A stretch of DNA of 64,000 nt, from the NCBI RefSeq assembly GCF_900090235.1, contig NZ_LT607750.1, positions 310,001-374,000 of the forward strand, written 5' to 3'. The position numbers and the translations under genes were made by a program. The notes beneath the pieces were generated by a model, which was not told the origin of the DNA, did no database searches, and saw only the letters and a list, made by a program, of their open reading frames with translations. Positions 53,391-61,542 of this stretch are shown here, in pieces. The first letter of the stretch is position 1. Each line of letters starts with the position of its first letter. Origin of the DNA: Micromonospora echinaurantiaca. Its GTDB lineage: Bacteria > Actinomycetota > Actinomycetes > Mycobacteriales > Micromonosporaceae.

Positions 53391-54735
53391 GCCGGTGACG
53401 GTACCGCCGGTGGCCGTCCGGGCGACGTCCCCGGATCGGACGCCGGCGGCGGGCTGGACGCGTGGCGGGAAGCAGTTCGGCAACCGGCGGCGAGCCGGGC
53501 ACGGCAGCGGCGGCCGGCCGCTGGGGGAGCGGTCGAGGGCGGCCGGCGGTGGGGGCTGTCGTCAGGTGGTGGGCCAGCGCCGCCACGGCGAGGAGCGTCA
53601 GGACCCCGCACACGCCCAGCCAGCCGAAGCGGGCGTACGCGGGGGCTCCGAGCCAGGAGCCCAGACTGCCCCCGAGGTAGGCGCAGGTCATGTAGGCGGT
53701 GTTGAGCCGGCTACGGGCGTCCGAGCGCAGGGCGTAGATCCGCACCTGGTTGGCGACCATGCCGGACTGCATGCTGACGTCGAGCAGCAACGTGCCCAGC
53801 ACCAGGGCCGCCAGGCCCCCGACTCCGCCGAGCCCGCCGAACGCGAGGACGACGGCCGAGGCGATGACGCCGAGCATGCAGATCCGGTTGACCGCATCGG
53901 ATCCCCGACGGTCGACCTGGCGTCCCGCCACCGGGGTGCTGAGCATCGTCGCCGCGTTGACCAGGGCGAGCATCCCGACCGCCGGGGCGCCGAGCCGGTA
54001 CGTCGGGCCGGTCAGCAGCAGCGCGACAGTGGTCCAGACCGCGGAGAAGCCCGCGAAGATCGTCGCCTGGTAGAAGCAGGAGCGGCGCAGGTCGGGCTCG
54101 ACGCGGAGCAGACGCAGCGGCTCGGCCAGCAGGGCCGGATAGCGGTGCCCGGACGGCGGTCGGGTCGTCGGCAGTACGCGGGCCATGGCCACCGCGATGA
54201 GCAGCACGGATGCCGCGGCCGTCAGGTAGGGGGCCCGCCACCCCCACCAGTCGCTGATGGTGCCCGCAACGGTACGGGACAGCAGCATGCCGCCGATCGA
54301 GCCGCTCAACAGCATGCCGCTGACCGCGCCGCGGTTGTCGTCGGCGGTCAGATTGGCCGCCAGCGGGCCGATGATCGGCGCGACCACTGTCGTGACCCCG
54401 ACGAGGGCGCTCACGCCGACCAGCGGCGGCAGGGCGGGTACGGCGCTCGCGGCGAGCAGGGCCAGTCCGGTGATGCCGAGCAGGGTGAGGATCAGCGGAC
54501 GGTGCGGGATCCGGTCGCCCAGCGGCACCAGCAGGAAGATCCCGGCGGCGTAGCCGAACTGCGCCGCGGTCACCACCAGGGCGGCCGAGGCGGGGCTGAC
54601 GTGCAGACCGGCGGCGACCAGCGGGCTGATCGTCTGCGGGAAGTAGACGTTTCCGACGGCGATCCCGCAGGCGAGGGTGAGCAGCAACAGCAGCCGGCGG
54701 TTCATGAGGGGGACGGATGTCCGACCATCCACCAC
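53383..54735 (-). CDS. MFS transporter
   Basis: 450-aa major facilitator with 12 predicted helices in the first 400 residues and a basic Arg/Pro-rich C-terminal tail. Motif A-like region GDRIPHRPLIL lies between helices 2 and 3, with YFPQTISPLVAAGL in helix 1. It belongs to the sugar- or drug-efflux permease (YgaY/AraJ-like) group. GTG 54735, one base past the SDR stop, is used because it has GGTGG upstream; ATG 54705 would give a more usual N-terminus but no ribosome site. Cotranscribed with the SDR and DUF1349 genes; likely exports a compound linked to the SDR reaction. Confidence 0.87.
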   Translation of the reverse strand: MVDGRTSVPLMNRRLLLLLTLACGIAVGNVYFPQTISPLVAAGLHVSPASAALVVTAAQFGYAAGIFLLVPLGDRIPHRPLILTLLGITGLALLAASAVPALPPLVGVSALVGVTTVVAPIIGPLAANLTADDNRGAVSGMLLSGSIGGMLLSRTVAGTISDWWGWRAPYLTAAASVLLIAVAMARVLPTTRPPSGHRYPALLAEPLRLLRVEPDLRRSCFYQATIFAGFSAVWTTVALLLTGPTYRLGAPAVGMLALVNAATMLSTPVAGRQVDRRGSDAVNRICMLGVIASAVVLAFGGLGGVGGLAALVLGTLLLDVSMQSGMVANQVRIYALRSDARSRLNTAYMTCAYLGGSLGSWLGAPAYARFGWLGVCGVLTLLAVAALAHHLTTAPTAGRPRPLPQRPAAAAVPGSPPVAELLPATRPARRRRPIRGRRPDGHRRYRHRHG

Positions 54736-54736
54736 G

Positions 54737-55522
54737 TCAGTCCACCGGCCCGCCGGCCACGTAGATGACCTGGCCGGAGACGAATCCGGCCGCGGGGCTC
54801 ACCAGGAACGACGCGGCGTGCGCGATGTCCTCGGGCTGGCCGACCCGGCCGACCGGGATCGTCTGCGCCACGATCCGCTGGTGCTCCTCGAAAGTGCGGC
54901 CTCGCCGCTGCGCCGCCACCCGCGTCATGTCGCTCACCACGAAGCCCGGGCCGATGGCGTTGGCGGTCACGCCGTGCCGGCCGAGTCGCAGGGCGAGCGA
55001 CTTGGTGAAGCCGATCAGACCGGCCTTGGCGGCGGCGTAGTCCACCCGGCCGGAGTCGCCGAGCGCGGAGATGCTCGACATGTTGACGATCCGTCCCCAG
55101 CCGGCCGCCATCATGTAGGGGGTCACGGCGCGGGTGAGGAAGAACGCCCCGCGCAGGCTGACGCCCGTGACCGCGTCCCACTGCTCGGTGCTCGTCTCCT
55201 CGACGCCGGCGTTCGGGCCCCCGATACCGGCGTTGTTGACCAGCACCGTCGGCGGCCCCAGTTCGGCGGCGATCCGGGCGACGGCCGCCGCCACGGCCGT
55301 CTCGTCGTTCACGTCCGCGGCGAAGGCGGCCGCCGTGCCGCCCGTGCCGGTGATGGCCCGTACGGTGTCGGCGCAATCCTCCTCGCGGAGGTCGACCACC
55401 GCGACCCGGAAGCCGTCCCGTGCCAGCCGCGTGGCCACTCCGGCGCCGATGCCGCGGGCCGCTCCGGTCACGATCGCTGTGCGTTGCCGGTCGGTCTGGT
55501 CGGTCATGTCGAGCTGTGTCAT
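54737..55522 (-). CDS. SDR-family oxidoreductase (FabG-like)
   Basis: 261-aa short-chain dehydrogenase. N-terminal TGAARGIG cofactor motif, NNAG, catalytic Ser in SSISALG and Tyr-x3-Lys in YAAAKAG; C-terminal GQVIYVAGGPVD is identical in pattern to the FabG at 58349. The pair of SDRs in the window share over half their motif residues. ATG 55522 or ATG 55507 may be the start. It is the first gene of the operon divergent from an ArsR-family regulator. Substrate unknown. Confidence 0.88.
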   Translation of the reverse strand: MTQLDMTDQTDRQRTAIVTGAARGIGAGVATRLARDGFRVAVVDLREEDCADTVRAITGTGGTAAAFAADVNDETAVAAAVARIAAELGPPTVLVNNAGIGGPNAGVEETSTEQWDAVTGVSLRGAFFLTRAVTPYMMAAGWGRIVNMSSISALGDSGRVDYAAAKAGLIGFTKSLALRLGRHGVTANAIGPGFVVSDMTRVAAQRRGRTFEEHQRIVAQTIPVGRVGQPEDIAHAASFLVSPAAGFVSGQVIYVAGGPVD

Positions 55523-55577
55523 GCCGACAGTCCACGGCACGGGCCGACGGCGAAAAAACGATGTAGCGTACTGCTTA

Positions 55578-56579
55578 ATGATCAGCTTTGAACTCGGCGT
55601 CGAGGACCTCGCCAACACCCGGTTCGCGATCTCACCGCTGCACGAGACCGCGCTCAGTCTCCGGGTGCTCCGCGAGCCCGGCCTGTACGCGCTGCACCTG
55701 CCCTGGCGTCGAGCGGTTCTCGGGAATCTCGCCAGGCCCGACGTCGACCTGCTGATCTCCCTGGTCGGGCCGGACCGCGGCATTCCCGACTTCCTCACGC
55801 CCCGGCCGGCCGAGTTCGCCGCCACCTTCGAACGGGAACTGGCCGCCGTACGCCGGACGCCCGCGGACATCATTCGCCGTGACCTGTGCGCCGTGTACCC
55901 GCGCGGCCGGCTACCGGCCGTCCTCCGTGACGCCACCGCGACGGACGCCGACACCGTCCTGGCCCTCCGCGACACCATCTGCGACCGCCTCCAGCGCTAC
56001 TGGGACGTCGCGCTCAGGCCGACGTGGCCGCAGCTGCGACTCGTGCTGGAAGCCGACATGACCTACCGGGCCCGGCAACTGGCCGTGGGGGGCGCGCGGC
56101 TGCTCTTCGCCGACATGCACCCGAACCTGCGCTGGCATGACGGGGTCCTGCACATCGACCGGATGATCGGCCGGCACCGCGTCGTCGCGGCCGGTCGAGG
56201 GCTGCTGCTGGTGCCGTCCGTGTTCTCCCACAAGCCCGCCCCGCCGGTCAGCCCGGAGGAACCACCTCTGCTGGCGTACCCCTGCCGGGGAGTGGCGACG
56301 CTCTGGCAGGCGCCGCCAGCCGCCGACGCGACCGTGCTCACGTCGCTCCTCGGCACACCCAGGGCGCGACTGCTCCGCCTCCTCGCCGAGCCGCTGCCGA
56401 CGGTGGAGATCGCCCGCCGGCTCGCGGTGACGCCCAGCGCCGTGTCGCAGCACCTGCAGGTCCTCCACGCGGCAGGGCTGCTCAACCGGGCCCGCGACGG
56501 ACGGCACGTCCTCTATCGACGTAGCCCGCTCGGCGACCAGTTGGCCGGCCACGGACCGGACGGCGGTGTTTGCCGGTAG
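55578..56579 (+). CDS. ArsR-family regulator with DUF5937-type N-terminus
   Basis: 333-aa regulator. The N-terminal 240 residues (MISFELGVEDLANTRFAIS onward) form the DUF5937-type domain of long ArsR proteins in actinomycetes. A winged helix follows at about 265-320 (LPTVEIARRLAVTPSAVSQHLQVLHAAGL). There are no metal-binding Cys motifs, so a small-molecule ligand is more likely. ATG 55578 is 8 nt downstream of TAGCGT in an A-rich 55-bp gap, so it is probably leaderless. It likely represses the divergent SDR-MFS-DUF1349 operon. Confidence 0.87.
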   Translation: MISFELGVEDLANTRFAISPLHETALSLRVLREPGLYALHLPWRRAVLGNLARPDVDLLISLVGPDRGIPDFLTPRPAEFAATFERELAAVRRTPADIIRRDLCAVYPRGRLPAVLRDATATDADTVLALRDTICDRLQRYWDVALRPTWPQLRLVLEADMTYRARQLAVGGARLLFADMHPNLRWHDGVLHIDRMIGRHRVVAAGRGLLLVPSVFSHKPAPPVSPEEPPLLAYPCRGVATLWQAPPAADATVLTSLLGTPRARLLRLLAEPLPTVEIARRLAVTPSAVSQHLQVLHAAGLLNRARDGRHVLYRRSPLGDQLAGHGPDGGVCR

Positions 56580-56604
56580 CCGGGACCGGAGACATAAGCC
56601 AGGC

Positions 56605-58257
56605 ATGGCTGACCGGTGGTATTCGGAGGCGGTCGTCTACTGCCTCGACATCGACACGTACGCGGACTCCGACGGCGACGGCGTCGGCGACATCCGGGGG
56701 CTGCTCGGCCGGCTGGACTACCTGGCCCGGCTCGGCGTGACCTGCCTGTGGCTGCACCCGATCCACCCGTCGCCCAACCGGGACGACGGCTACGACGCCA
56801 CCGACTTCTACAACGTGGACCCCCGGTTCGGCACCCTCGGCGACTTCGCCGAGCTGCTGCACCAGGCGCAGAACCGCGGCATCCGGGTGATCATCGACCT
56901 GGTGGTGAACCACACCTCGGACCAGCACCCGTGGTTCCAGTCCGCCCGTTCCTCGCCGGACTCGCCGTACCGGGACTGGTACGTCTGGTCCGACCACGAG
57001 CCGGACGACCGCCACCAGGGCATGGTCTTCCCCGGCGAGCAGAACGAGACCTGGACCTACGACAAGACCGCCAAGGCCTGGTACTACCACCGGTTCTACA
57101 AGTTCCAGCCGGACCTCAACTTCGCCAACCCGCGGGTGCGCGAGGAGATCAAGAAGGTCATCTCGTTCTGGCTCCAGCTCGGTGTCTCCGGCTTCCGGAT
57201 GGACGCGGTGCCGTTCATCATCGAGCTCACCGAGCCGGGCAACCCGAACTCGCCGAAGGACTTCGAGTTCCTTACCGAGCTGCGCCAGCACGTGCAGTGG
57301 CGCCGTGGCGACGCCGTCCTGCTGGCCGAGGCGAACGTCGAGCCCGACCAGTTGCCGACCTTCTTCGGCGACTCCGGCGGCTCGGCGAACCGGCTGCACA
57401 TGCTCTTCGACTTCATGCTCAACGGCCGGCTGATGCTGGCCCTGGCCCGGCAGGACCCGGAGCCGATCATCGAGGCGCTGCGGGACACCCCGGCCCTGCC
57501 GGAGGGCGGGCAGTGGGCCACCTTCCTGCGCAACCACGACGAGATCGACCTCTCCCGGCTCACCGCCGAGCAGCGCAACCAGGTGTACGCCGAGTTCGGC
57601 CCGGACGAGAACATGCGGATCTACGACCGGGGCATCCGCCGCCGGCTCGCCCCGATGCTCGGCAACGACCGGCGCCGGATCGAGCTGGCGTACTCGCTCC
57701 AGTTCTCGCTGCGCGGCACCCCGGTGCTGCGCTACGGCGAGGAGATCGGCATGGGGGAGGACCTCTCGCTGCCCGGCCGGGAGGCGATCCGGACCCCGAT
57801 GCAGTGGTCGTACCAGCCGAACGCCGGCTTCTCGACCGCCGACCCGGAGAAGCTGGTACGCCCGGTGATCGACAAGGGCGACTACCGCTACGACCAGGTC
57901 AACGTGACCGCCCAGCGGAGCGACCCGAAGTCGCTGCTGGCCTGGTTCGAGCGCATGGTTCGTACGCTGCGGGAGGCCCCGGAGGTCGGCTCCGGCTCGA
58001 CCACCCACATCGACGTGCCGATGCCGCCCGGGGTGCTGGCGCACCGGGCCGACGGCCCGACCGGGACGATGGTCTTCCTGCACAACCTCGGCACCGTCGA
58101 CGCGGAGGTGGACCTCGGCATGCTGGCCGAGGAGGCGGACCTGCCGATCGACGTGCTCGCCGACCGCAACTACCAGCCGGTGGGCAAGCTCGACCGGCTC
58201 AAGCTGGCCGGCTACGGCTACCGCTGGATCCGGCTGCGCCGCGGTCGGGGCCTCTGA
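56605..58257 (+). CDS. GH13 alpha-amylase-family enzyme, trehalose-synthase-like
   Basis: 550-aa GH13 enzyme. Conserved regions I-IV are visible: DLVVNHTS, GFRMDAVPF (nucleophile Asp near 200), LLAEANVEP (acid/base Glu near 242) and FLRNHDEID. The start YSEAVVYCLDIDTYADSDGDGVGD and the overall order match TreS-type maltose alpha-D-glucosyltransferases; the C-terminal beta domain (about 460-550) ends RRGRGL. It lacks the fused maltokinase. No GlgE, GlgB or Pep2 gene is adjacent, so participation in the GlgE pathway is unproven. A weak hairpin follows at 58269. Confidence 0.9.
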   Translation: MADRWYSEAVVYCLDIDTYADSDGDGVGDIRGLLGRLDYLARLGVTCLWLHPIHPSPNRDDGYDATDFYNVDPRFGTLGDFAELLHQAQNRGIRVIIDLVVNHTSDQHPWFQSARSSPDSPYRDWYVWSDHEPDDRHQGMVFPGEQNETWTYDKTAKAWYYHRFYKFQPDLNFANPRVREEIKKVISFWLQLGVSGFRMDAVPFIIELTEPGNPNSPKDFEFLTELRQHVQWRRGDAVLLAEANVEPDQLPTFFGDSGGSANRLHMLFDFMLNGRLMLALARQDPEPIIEALRDTPALPEGGQWATFLRNHDEIDLSRLTAEQRNQVYAEFGPDENMRIYDRGIRRRLAPMLGNDRRRIELAYSLQFSLRGTPVLRYGEEIGMGEDLSLPGREAIRTPMQWSYQPNAGFSTADPEKLVRPVIDKGDYRYDQVNVTAQRSDPKSLLAWFERMVRTLREAPEVGSGSTTHIDVPMPPGVLAHRADGPTGTMVFLHNLGTVDAEVDLGMLAEEADLPIDVLADRNYQPVGKLDRLKLAGYGYRWIRLRRGRGL

Positions 58258-58268
58258 GGGCGACCGGG

Positions 58269-58287
58269 CCCGGCCGAGCGGGCCGGG
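58269..58287 (+). terminator. Short hairpin after the GH13 gene
   Basis: CCCGGCC (58269-58275) pairs with GGCCGGG (58281-58287) around GAGCG; TTC follows. Stem only 7 bp. Confidence 0.4.
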
Positions 58288-58348
58288 TTCGGCTGCGTAC
58301 GCCTGGGTTAAGCTCCTTCGATCGAGCCCAAGTTACCGGGAGGTAATC

Positions 58349-59107
58349 ATGTCGGAGGAGCCCCGCGTCGCCATCGTCACCGGAGCCGCGCGCGGTATCG
58401 GCGCGGCCACCGCGCGCCGGCTGGCCGCCGACGGGATGGCGGTCGCCGTGGTCGACATCGAGGAGTCGGCGACGAAGGAGACGGTCGACGCCATCGCCGC
58501 CGCCGGTGGTCGGGCGCTCGGCGTGGGCGCCGACGTGGCCGACCGGGCGCAGGTCGAGGCGGCCGTCGAGCGGGTCGCCGCCGAGCTGGGCGCGCCGACC
58601 GTGCTGGTCAACAACGCCGGCGTGCTCCGGGACAACCTGCTGTTCAAGATGAGCGACGGCGACTGGGACACGGTCATCGGCGTGCACCTGCGCGGCGCGT
58701 TCCTGTTCAGCCAGGCCACCCAGAAGCACATGGTCGAGCGGAAGTGGGGCCGGATCGTCAACCTCTCCAGCACCTCGGCGCTGGGCAACCGGGGGCAGGC
58801 GAACTACTCCGCCGCCAAGGCCGGCCTGCAGGGCTTCACCAAGACCCTGGCCATCGAGCTGGGCCCGTTCGGGGTGACCGTCAACGCGGTCGCGCCGGGC
58901 TTCATCGTCACCGACATGACCGCGGCCACCGCGGCCCGGATGAAGGTGGACTTCGAGGCGCTCCAGCAGCACGCCGCCGCCGAGATCCCGGTCCGCCGTA
59001 CCGGTCGACCCGAGGACGTAGCGCACACCATCTCGTTCCTGGCCAGCGAGGGCGCGTCCTTCGTCTCCGGCCAGGTCATCTACGTCGCCGGCGGCCCCAA
59101 GGACTGA
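58349..59107 (+). CDS. 3-oxoacyl-ACP reductase-like SDR (FabG)
   Basis: 252-aa SDR with TGAARGIG, NNAGVLRDNLLFKM, catalytic Ser in SSTSALG and Tyr-x3-Lys in YSAAKAG; ends with GQVIYVAGGPKD. The NNAGVLRDN-L-F-M pattern is typical of actinomycete FabG-like reductases of acyl or ketone substrates. ATG 58349 has GGGAGGT 4-5 nt upstream. Not next to other fatty-acid synthesis genes, so the physiological substrate is open. Confidence 0.88.
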   Translation: MSEEPRVAIVTGAARGIGAATARRLAADGMAVAVVDIEESATKETVDAIAAAGGRALGVGADVADRAQVEAAVERVAAELGAPTVLVNNAGVLRDNLLFKMSDGDWDTVIGVHLRGAFLFSQATQKHMVERKWGRIVNLSSTSALGNRGQANYSAAKAGLQGFTKTLAIELGPFGVTVNAVAPGFIVTDMTAATAARMKVDFEALQQHAAAEIPVRRTGRPEDVAHTISFLASEGASFVSGQVIYVAGGPKD

Positions 59108-59120
59108 TCCCGCCGGATTG

Positions 59121-59160
59121 CACGAATGGCCACGCTCTCCCGCAGAGCGTGGCCATCGTG
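59121..59160. terminator. Bidirectional terminator between fabG and membrane operon
   Basis: ATGGCCACGCTCT and its inverted copy AGAGCGTGGCCAT form a 13-bp stem around CCCGC; CACG/CGTG extend it past one bulge. TTCCTT follows on the plus strand. Confidence 0.85.
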
Positions 59161-59171
59161 TTCCTTGCGGG

Positions 59172-59591
59172 TCAGGCGGCGTCGTGGCGGGTGCGCCAGA
59201 GCCAGAGCAGGCCGAGCACCGGGAGCACCAGCGGGATGTAGCCGTAGCCGCTGCCGAACTGCGACCAGACCGTCTCGTCCGGGAAGAGTTCCGGGTCGAG
59301 CAGGCTGAGCACGCCGACGCCGACCACCCCGACCAGTTCCACCGAGCAGCAGGCCAGCGCCACCCGCCGGCCCCCGGCGCCGGCCCGGGCCAGCCCGACC
59401 GCCGCCACGATGTAGACCAGCGCGGCCAGCGCGGAGAGCAGGTACGCCACCGGCGCCTCGCCGAACTTCGTGGCGATCTGCAAGCCGGCCCGGCTGGTCG
59501 CGGCGATCGCGAAGAGCAGGTAGACAGCGATCAGCAGCCGGCCGGGGCCGGCGTTGGTGCGGTTCCGGCTCGCCGTGCGGGCCTCAGCCAC
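59172..59591 (-). CDS. Four-helix membrane protein, second gene of pair
   Basis: 139-aa protein with four predicted helices (about 18-36, 48-68, 78-98, 115-133) and a short charged N-terminus. It contains YGYIPLVLPVLGLLWLWRTRHDAA at the end, seen in small conserved actinobacterial proteins of unknown function. GTG 59591 overlaps the stop of the upstream membrane gene by 8 nt. The two proteins have similar size and topology and probably act together. Confidence 0.75.
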   Translation of the reverse strand: MAEARTASRNRTNAGPGRLLIAVYLLFAIAATSRAGLQIATKFGEAPVAYLLSALAALVYIVAAVGLARAGAGGRRVALACCSVELVGVVGVGVLSLLDPELFPDETVWSQFGSGYGYIPLVLPVLGLLWLWRTRHDAA

Positions 59592-59979
59592 CGAGCACCT
59601 CCCAGGTCTGCTGGAGCCGGACCACCACCACCGGCGTGACCAGGCAGACCGCGCAGACGATCGCCGACCCCCAGCGGGTCGGCTCCATCCGGGCCAGCAC
59701 CCAGGCCAGTGGCGGCAGGCAGACCAGCGTCACCAGGTAGCCGGCGAACGCGCCGGGCTCGCCCGGCTGGTCGCCGCCGCCGAGCGCGACCAGCGCCAGC
59801 ACCGCCAGCGCCAGCAGCGCCACCTCCAGCACGGCCAGCCCGATCAGCTGTACGCGGTCCGGCGCGCGGTGCCGCAGCGTCGCGACCAGCGCCCAGGCCG
59901 CGACGAGCAGCGACAGCACGATGGCGGCGGTGGAGAGGATCCCGTCCACCGGTGAGCCGGCCGCGGCGGCCGCGGTCAT
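59584..59979 (-). CDS. Four-helix membrane protein, first gene of pair
   Basis: 131-aa protein with four predicted helices (about 14-33, 43-65, 75-97, 102-122), of no named family. ATG 59979 has no Shine-Dalgarno sequence. It overlaps by ATGA the stop of a tiny upstream reading frame at 59976-60002, which may couple translation. Function unknown. Confidence 0.75.
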   Translation of the reverse strand: MTAAAAAGSPVDGILSTAAIVLSLLVAAWALVATLRHRAPDRVQLIGLAVLEVALLALAVLALVALGGGDQPGEPGAFAGYLVTLVCLPPLAWVLARMEPTRWGSAIVCAVCLVTPVVVVRLQQTWEVLGG

Positions 59980-60002
59980 CGGTGGGTGCTCGATTCGGTC
60001 AC
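59976..60002 (-). other. Possible 8-codon leaderless uORF
   Basis: GTG 60002 starts MTESSTHR and its TGA overlaps ATG 59979. TAGGCT on the minus strand (60014-60009) is 6 nt before the GTG. It would let a leaderless ribosome reach the membrane gene, which lacks its own ribosome site. Confidence 0.4.
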
Positions 60003-60151
60003 CGGGACAGCCTACTAACCCGTGTAGTACTGGCTTCCGCCCCGGTCGCCCGTCCGGCGCGGGTGTCGAGGGGGCGGGCGGTGGGCGCGGCGACTAGCGT
60101 GGATCAGGGCCGCGGGGCTCGCCGCGGCCGGCGACGACACCGGGGGTTCTC

Positions 60152-61057
60152 GTGCTGCGGTTCGGCTTGTTCGGCACCGGTCACTGGGCGGCGGAGACGC
60201 ACGCCGCGGCGCTCGACGCACACCCGAAGGCCACCCTCGCCGGCGTCTGGGGGCGTAACCCGGGCAACGCCGCCGCCCTGGGGAGCCGCTTCGGGGTGCC
60301 CACCTTCGACGACGTCGACGCGCTGATCGACGCCTGTGACGCGATCGCCGTCGCCCTTCCGCCGGACGTACAGGCCGACATCGCGGCGCGGGCCGCCAGG
60401 GCCGGCCGGCACCTGCTGCTGGACAAGCCGCTCGCGCTCACCCTGGCCGACGCCGATCGGGTGGTCGAGGCCGCCCAGCAGTCCGGCGTGGCCTCGGTGG
60501 TGTTCTTCACCCAGCGCTACCACCCGAACGTCACCGCGTTCCTGGCCGCGACGGCGGCGGCTGGCGGCTGGCAGCACGCCCGGGCGACCATGTTCGCCTC
60601 GATCTACCAGCCCGGCAGCCCGTACGGGGAGTCGCTGTGGCGGCGGGAGCACGGCGCGCTGTGGGACATCGGCCCGCACGCGCTGTCGATCCTGCTGCCG
60701 GTGCTCGGCCGGGTGGACCGGGTGGCGGCCGCCGACGGCCCGAGCGGCATCGTGCACCTGCTGCTCACCCACGCGGGCGGGGCGACCAGCACGGTTTCGC
60801 TCACCCTGGAGGCGCCGGCCGAGGCGATGACCCGCGAGTTCGTCTTCTACGGCGAGAACGGCATCGAGACGCTGCCGCCCGGGCAGGGGAGCGCGGTGGA
60901 GGCGTACGGGGTGGCCATCGACCAGTTGCTGGAGGAGATCGAGGCGGGCACCCGGGACCACCGCTGCGACGTCCGGTTCGGCCGCGACGTGGTCGCCGTC
61001 CTCACCGCCGCCGAGACCTCCCGCCGCAACTCCTGCACCATCACCGTCCCCGCCTGA
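60152..61057 (+). CDS. Gfo/Idh/MocA family oxidoreductase
   Basis: 301-aa NAD(P)-dependent oxidoreductase. The Rossmann fold starts LRFGLFGTGHWAAETHAAAL; the EKP motif appears as DKPLAL (Asp replacing Glu), and WDIGPHALSI holds the active-site D-x3-H. The family acts on sugars and inositols. Length is slightly short, with a reduced C-terminal domain. GTG 60152; no clear Shine-Dalgarno. Likely monocistronic; the stop is followed by a long inverted repeat at 61081. Confidence 0.88.
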   Translation: MLRFGLFGTGHWAAETHAAALDAHPKATLAGVWGRNPGNAAALGSRFGVPTFDDVDALIDACDAIAVALPPDVQADIAARAARAGRHLLLDKPLALTLADADRVVEAAQQSGVASVVFFTQRYHPNVTAFLAATAAAGGWQHARATMFASIYQPGSPYGESLWRREHGALWDIGPHALSILLPVLGRVDRVAAADGPSGIVHLLLTHAGGATSTVSLTLEAPAEAMTREFVFYGENGIETLPPGQGSAVEAYGVAIDQLLEEIEAGTRDHRCDVRFGRDVVAVLTAAETSRRNSCTITVPA

Positions 61058-61080
61058 CCCCGTCCGCCCCGCCCCTATCT

Positions 61081-61141
61081 GTTGATCATGAAGTTGTTGT
61101 CGACCGCGCCGGCGTGTCGCGTGGATAACTTCATGATCAAC
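61081..61141. repeat. Inverted repeat GTTGATCATGAAGTT with 31-nt spacer
   Basis: GTTGATCATGAAGTT (61081-61095) is perfectly inverted at 61127-61141. The arms are AT-rich while the spacer is GC-rich. It lies 24 nt after the oxidoreductase stop. It may act as a terminator; the same arm sequence seems familiar from other Micromonosporaceae intergenic regions. Confidence 0.8.
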
Positions 61142-61201
61142 GGGGTGGGGGGTGGGGGAAAGTTGGTGGCGGGGGAGGTGGGGTGGGGTTAGGGTGCGGG
61201 C

Positions 61202-61321
61202 ATGTCTGCGCACGCGCTGATCGAGGGGGTCGGTACGCCGGCCGCCTTCGGGCCGCTGTTGTCGGCCCGACCGCGAGTCCGGCGTCCGGCCCTGGTGGGC
61301 CGGGACGTGACCCGCGCCTGA
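61202..61321 (+). CDS. Possible leader peptide upstream of erm-like gene
   Basis: 39-aa frame starting MSAHALIEGVGTPAAFG, with no known domain. ATG 61202 is 6 nt after TAGGGT (61190-61195), which would make it leaderless. It lies 222 nt before the methyltransferase start. Position and size fit an attenuation leader peptide; alternatively it is chance. The Arg-rich second half is partly compositional. Confidence 0.35.
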   Translation: MSAHALIEGVGTPAAFGPLLSARPRVRRPALVGRDVTRA

Positions 61322-61542
61322 TCTGCCCTCCCCGCCGCACGCTCCGGCACCGCCCGTGAGTGACCGCCCGCCCGGGGCTGATTGCCGTCCCGGGCAGCGC
61401 CCGGGGAGTTCGTGCTGTTCGCGCCGAATCGTCCCGTTCACCGCACCAGGGCCGTCCGAGTCCCCGACCGATCGGACAGGCTCCGCTTTCGCGTCCGCCT
61501 GTCCGTACCGTCGCCGACCGGCGACAGACAGGACGACGACCC

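Larger units (their letters stand above)
61058..61542. other. 485-bp region before the erm-like gene
   Basis: Contains the inverted repeat at 61081-61141, a G-rich stretch (61141-61200), a possible leaderless 39-codon frame at 61202, and about 220 bp of untranslated leader before the methyltransferase GTG. Long leaders with small frames precede many inducible erm genes. Confidence 0.55.
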
